Positions 56,810-56,824 of a DNA stretch of 56,824 bases are shown here, piece after piece (position 1 is the stretch's first letter; each line of letters starts with the position of its first letter). Made by a program: the position numbers and the translations under genes. The stretch is from Verrucomicrobiota bacterium (GTDB taxonomy: Bacteria; Verrucomicrobiota; Verrucomicrobiia; Chthoniobacterales; UBA10450): contig QHPD01000110.1 of the NCBI GenBank assembly GCA_003218975.1, positions 1 to 56,824 of the forward strand, given 5' to 3'. The notes beneath the pieces were generated by a model. That model worked only from the letters and a program-made list of their open reading frames with translations, was not told the origin of the DNA and made no database searches.

Positions 56810-56824
56810 TCCCTCCAAACAGCT
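56806..56824 (+). CDS. Start of a probable response regulator, cut by the window end
   Basis: ATG at 56806-56808 overlaps the kinase stop (ATGA), with AAAGGAGCT just upstream as ribosome-binding site. Only MIPPNS is visible. A FixJ/NarL-type regulator is expected from position and from the kinase type, but nothing in the six codons proves it. Confidence 0.4.

Noticed and set aside
1-56824. tRNA, rRNA, CRISPR, prophage or insertion-sequence content
   Set aside because: Reading both strands I recognised no cloverleaf, rRNA segment, regularly spaced repeats, transposase, integrase or phage structural gene. A covariance-model scan (tRNAscan-SE, Infernal) would settle the RNA part.

Overview
The window reads as chromosomal DNA of a member of the Verrucomicrobiota, most likely a soil lineage of the Chthoniobacterales / Udaeobacter type. 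This is inferred from gene content and style: a Gram-negative envelope (heptose and arabinose-5-phosphate genes, a MacAB-type pump, a beta-barrel protein), a DksA-like gene beside rpmG and rpsR, an EF-P with a non-lysine tip, many families of short palindromic intergenic repeats, and moderately high GC with dense ATGA-type gene overlaps. No 16S gene or other phylogenetic marker was compared, so genus-level placement is a guess. No rRNA, tRNA, CRISPR array, complete insertion sequence or prophage was recognised.

Layout. 1-2.5 kb is accessory in character: a helical-repeat protein overlapping a 114-residue protein that looks like one domain of the DNA polymerase sliding clamp, then on the other strand a two-gene unit with a PD-(D/E)XK nuclease. 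2.5-8.4 kb holds a rhodanese, a tripartite MacAB-type efflux system, an unpaired ABC-2 permease, and the dksA-like/rpmG/rpsR cluster. 8.8-14 kb is a minus-strand run of overlapping housekeeping genes (sppA, a CPBP protease, thiL, tsaE, tsaB, alr) ending with a lone RelE-fold protein. 14-23 kb has SCP2, outer-membrane, PAP2 and flippase-like proteins, a kinase-like protein, a UPF0173 hydrolase, pyrD, mnmE and hisC. 23-24.1 kb is a decayed patch with broken copies of small ORFs. 24-34 kb has a cysteine desulfurase, an M50-like membrane protease, efp, kdsD, two glycosyltransferase-type genes and a class A penicillin-binding protein whose transpeptidase active-site serine and lysine are both replaced. 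33-44.5 kb has midA, a GH25 lysozyme-like protein, rfaE2, purN, gpsA, plsY, mnmG, a TVP38 protein, metF and a cyclase. 44.7-50 kb is a plus-strand series: a DUF2064 transferase, a sugar epimerase with a cysteine-rich insert, an MgtE-like transporter without its N-domain, a GT2 glycosyltransferase and a membrane-fused sulfite-oxidase-like enzyme. 50.5-56.8 kb has trxB, a GT-B glycosyltransferase, a GNAT acetyltransferase and a large hybrid-input histidine kinase whose probable response regulator starts at the window edge.

How the genes fit together: envelope building (kdsD, rfaE2, PBP, plsY/gpsA, glycosyltransferases) and translation or tRNA quality (tsaB, tsaE, mnmE, mnmG, efp, ribosomal proteins) dominate. 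The most notable signals are the catalytically altered PBP, the single-domain clamp-like protein, the EF-P tip with Asn in place of Lys34, a dispersed repeat lying inside the thiL reading frame, and several dispersed palindromic repeat families, one of which has at least four sites in this window.
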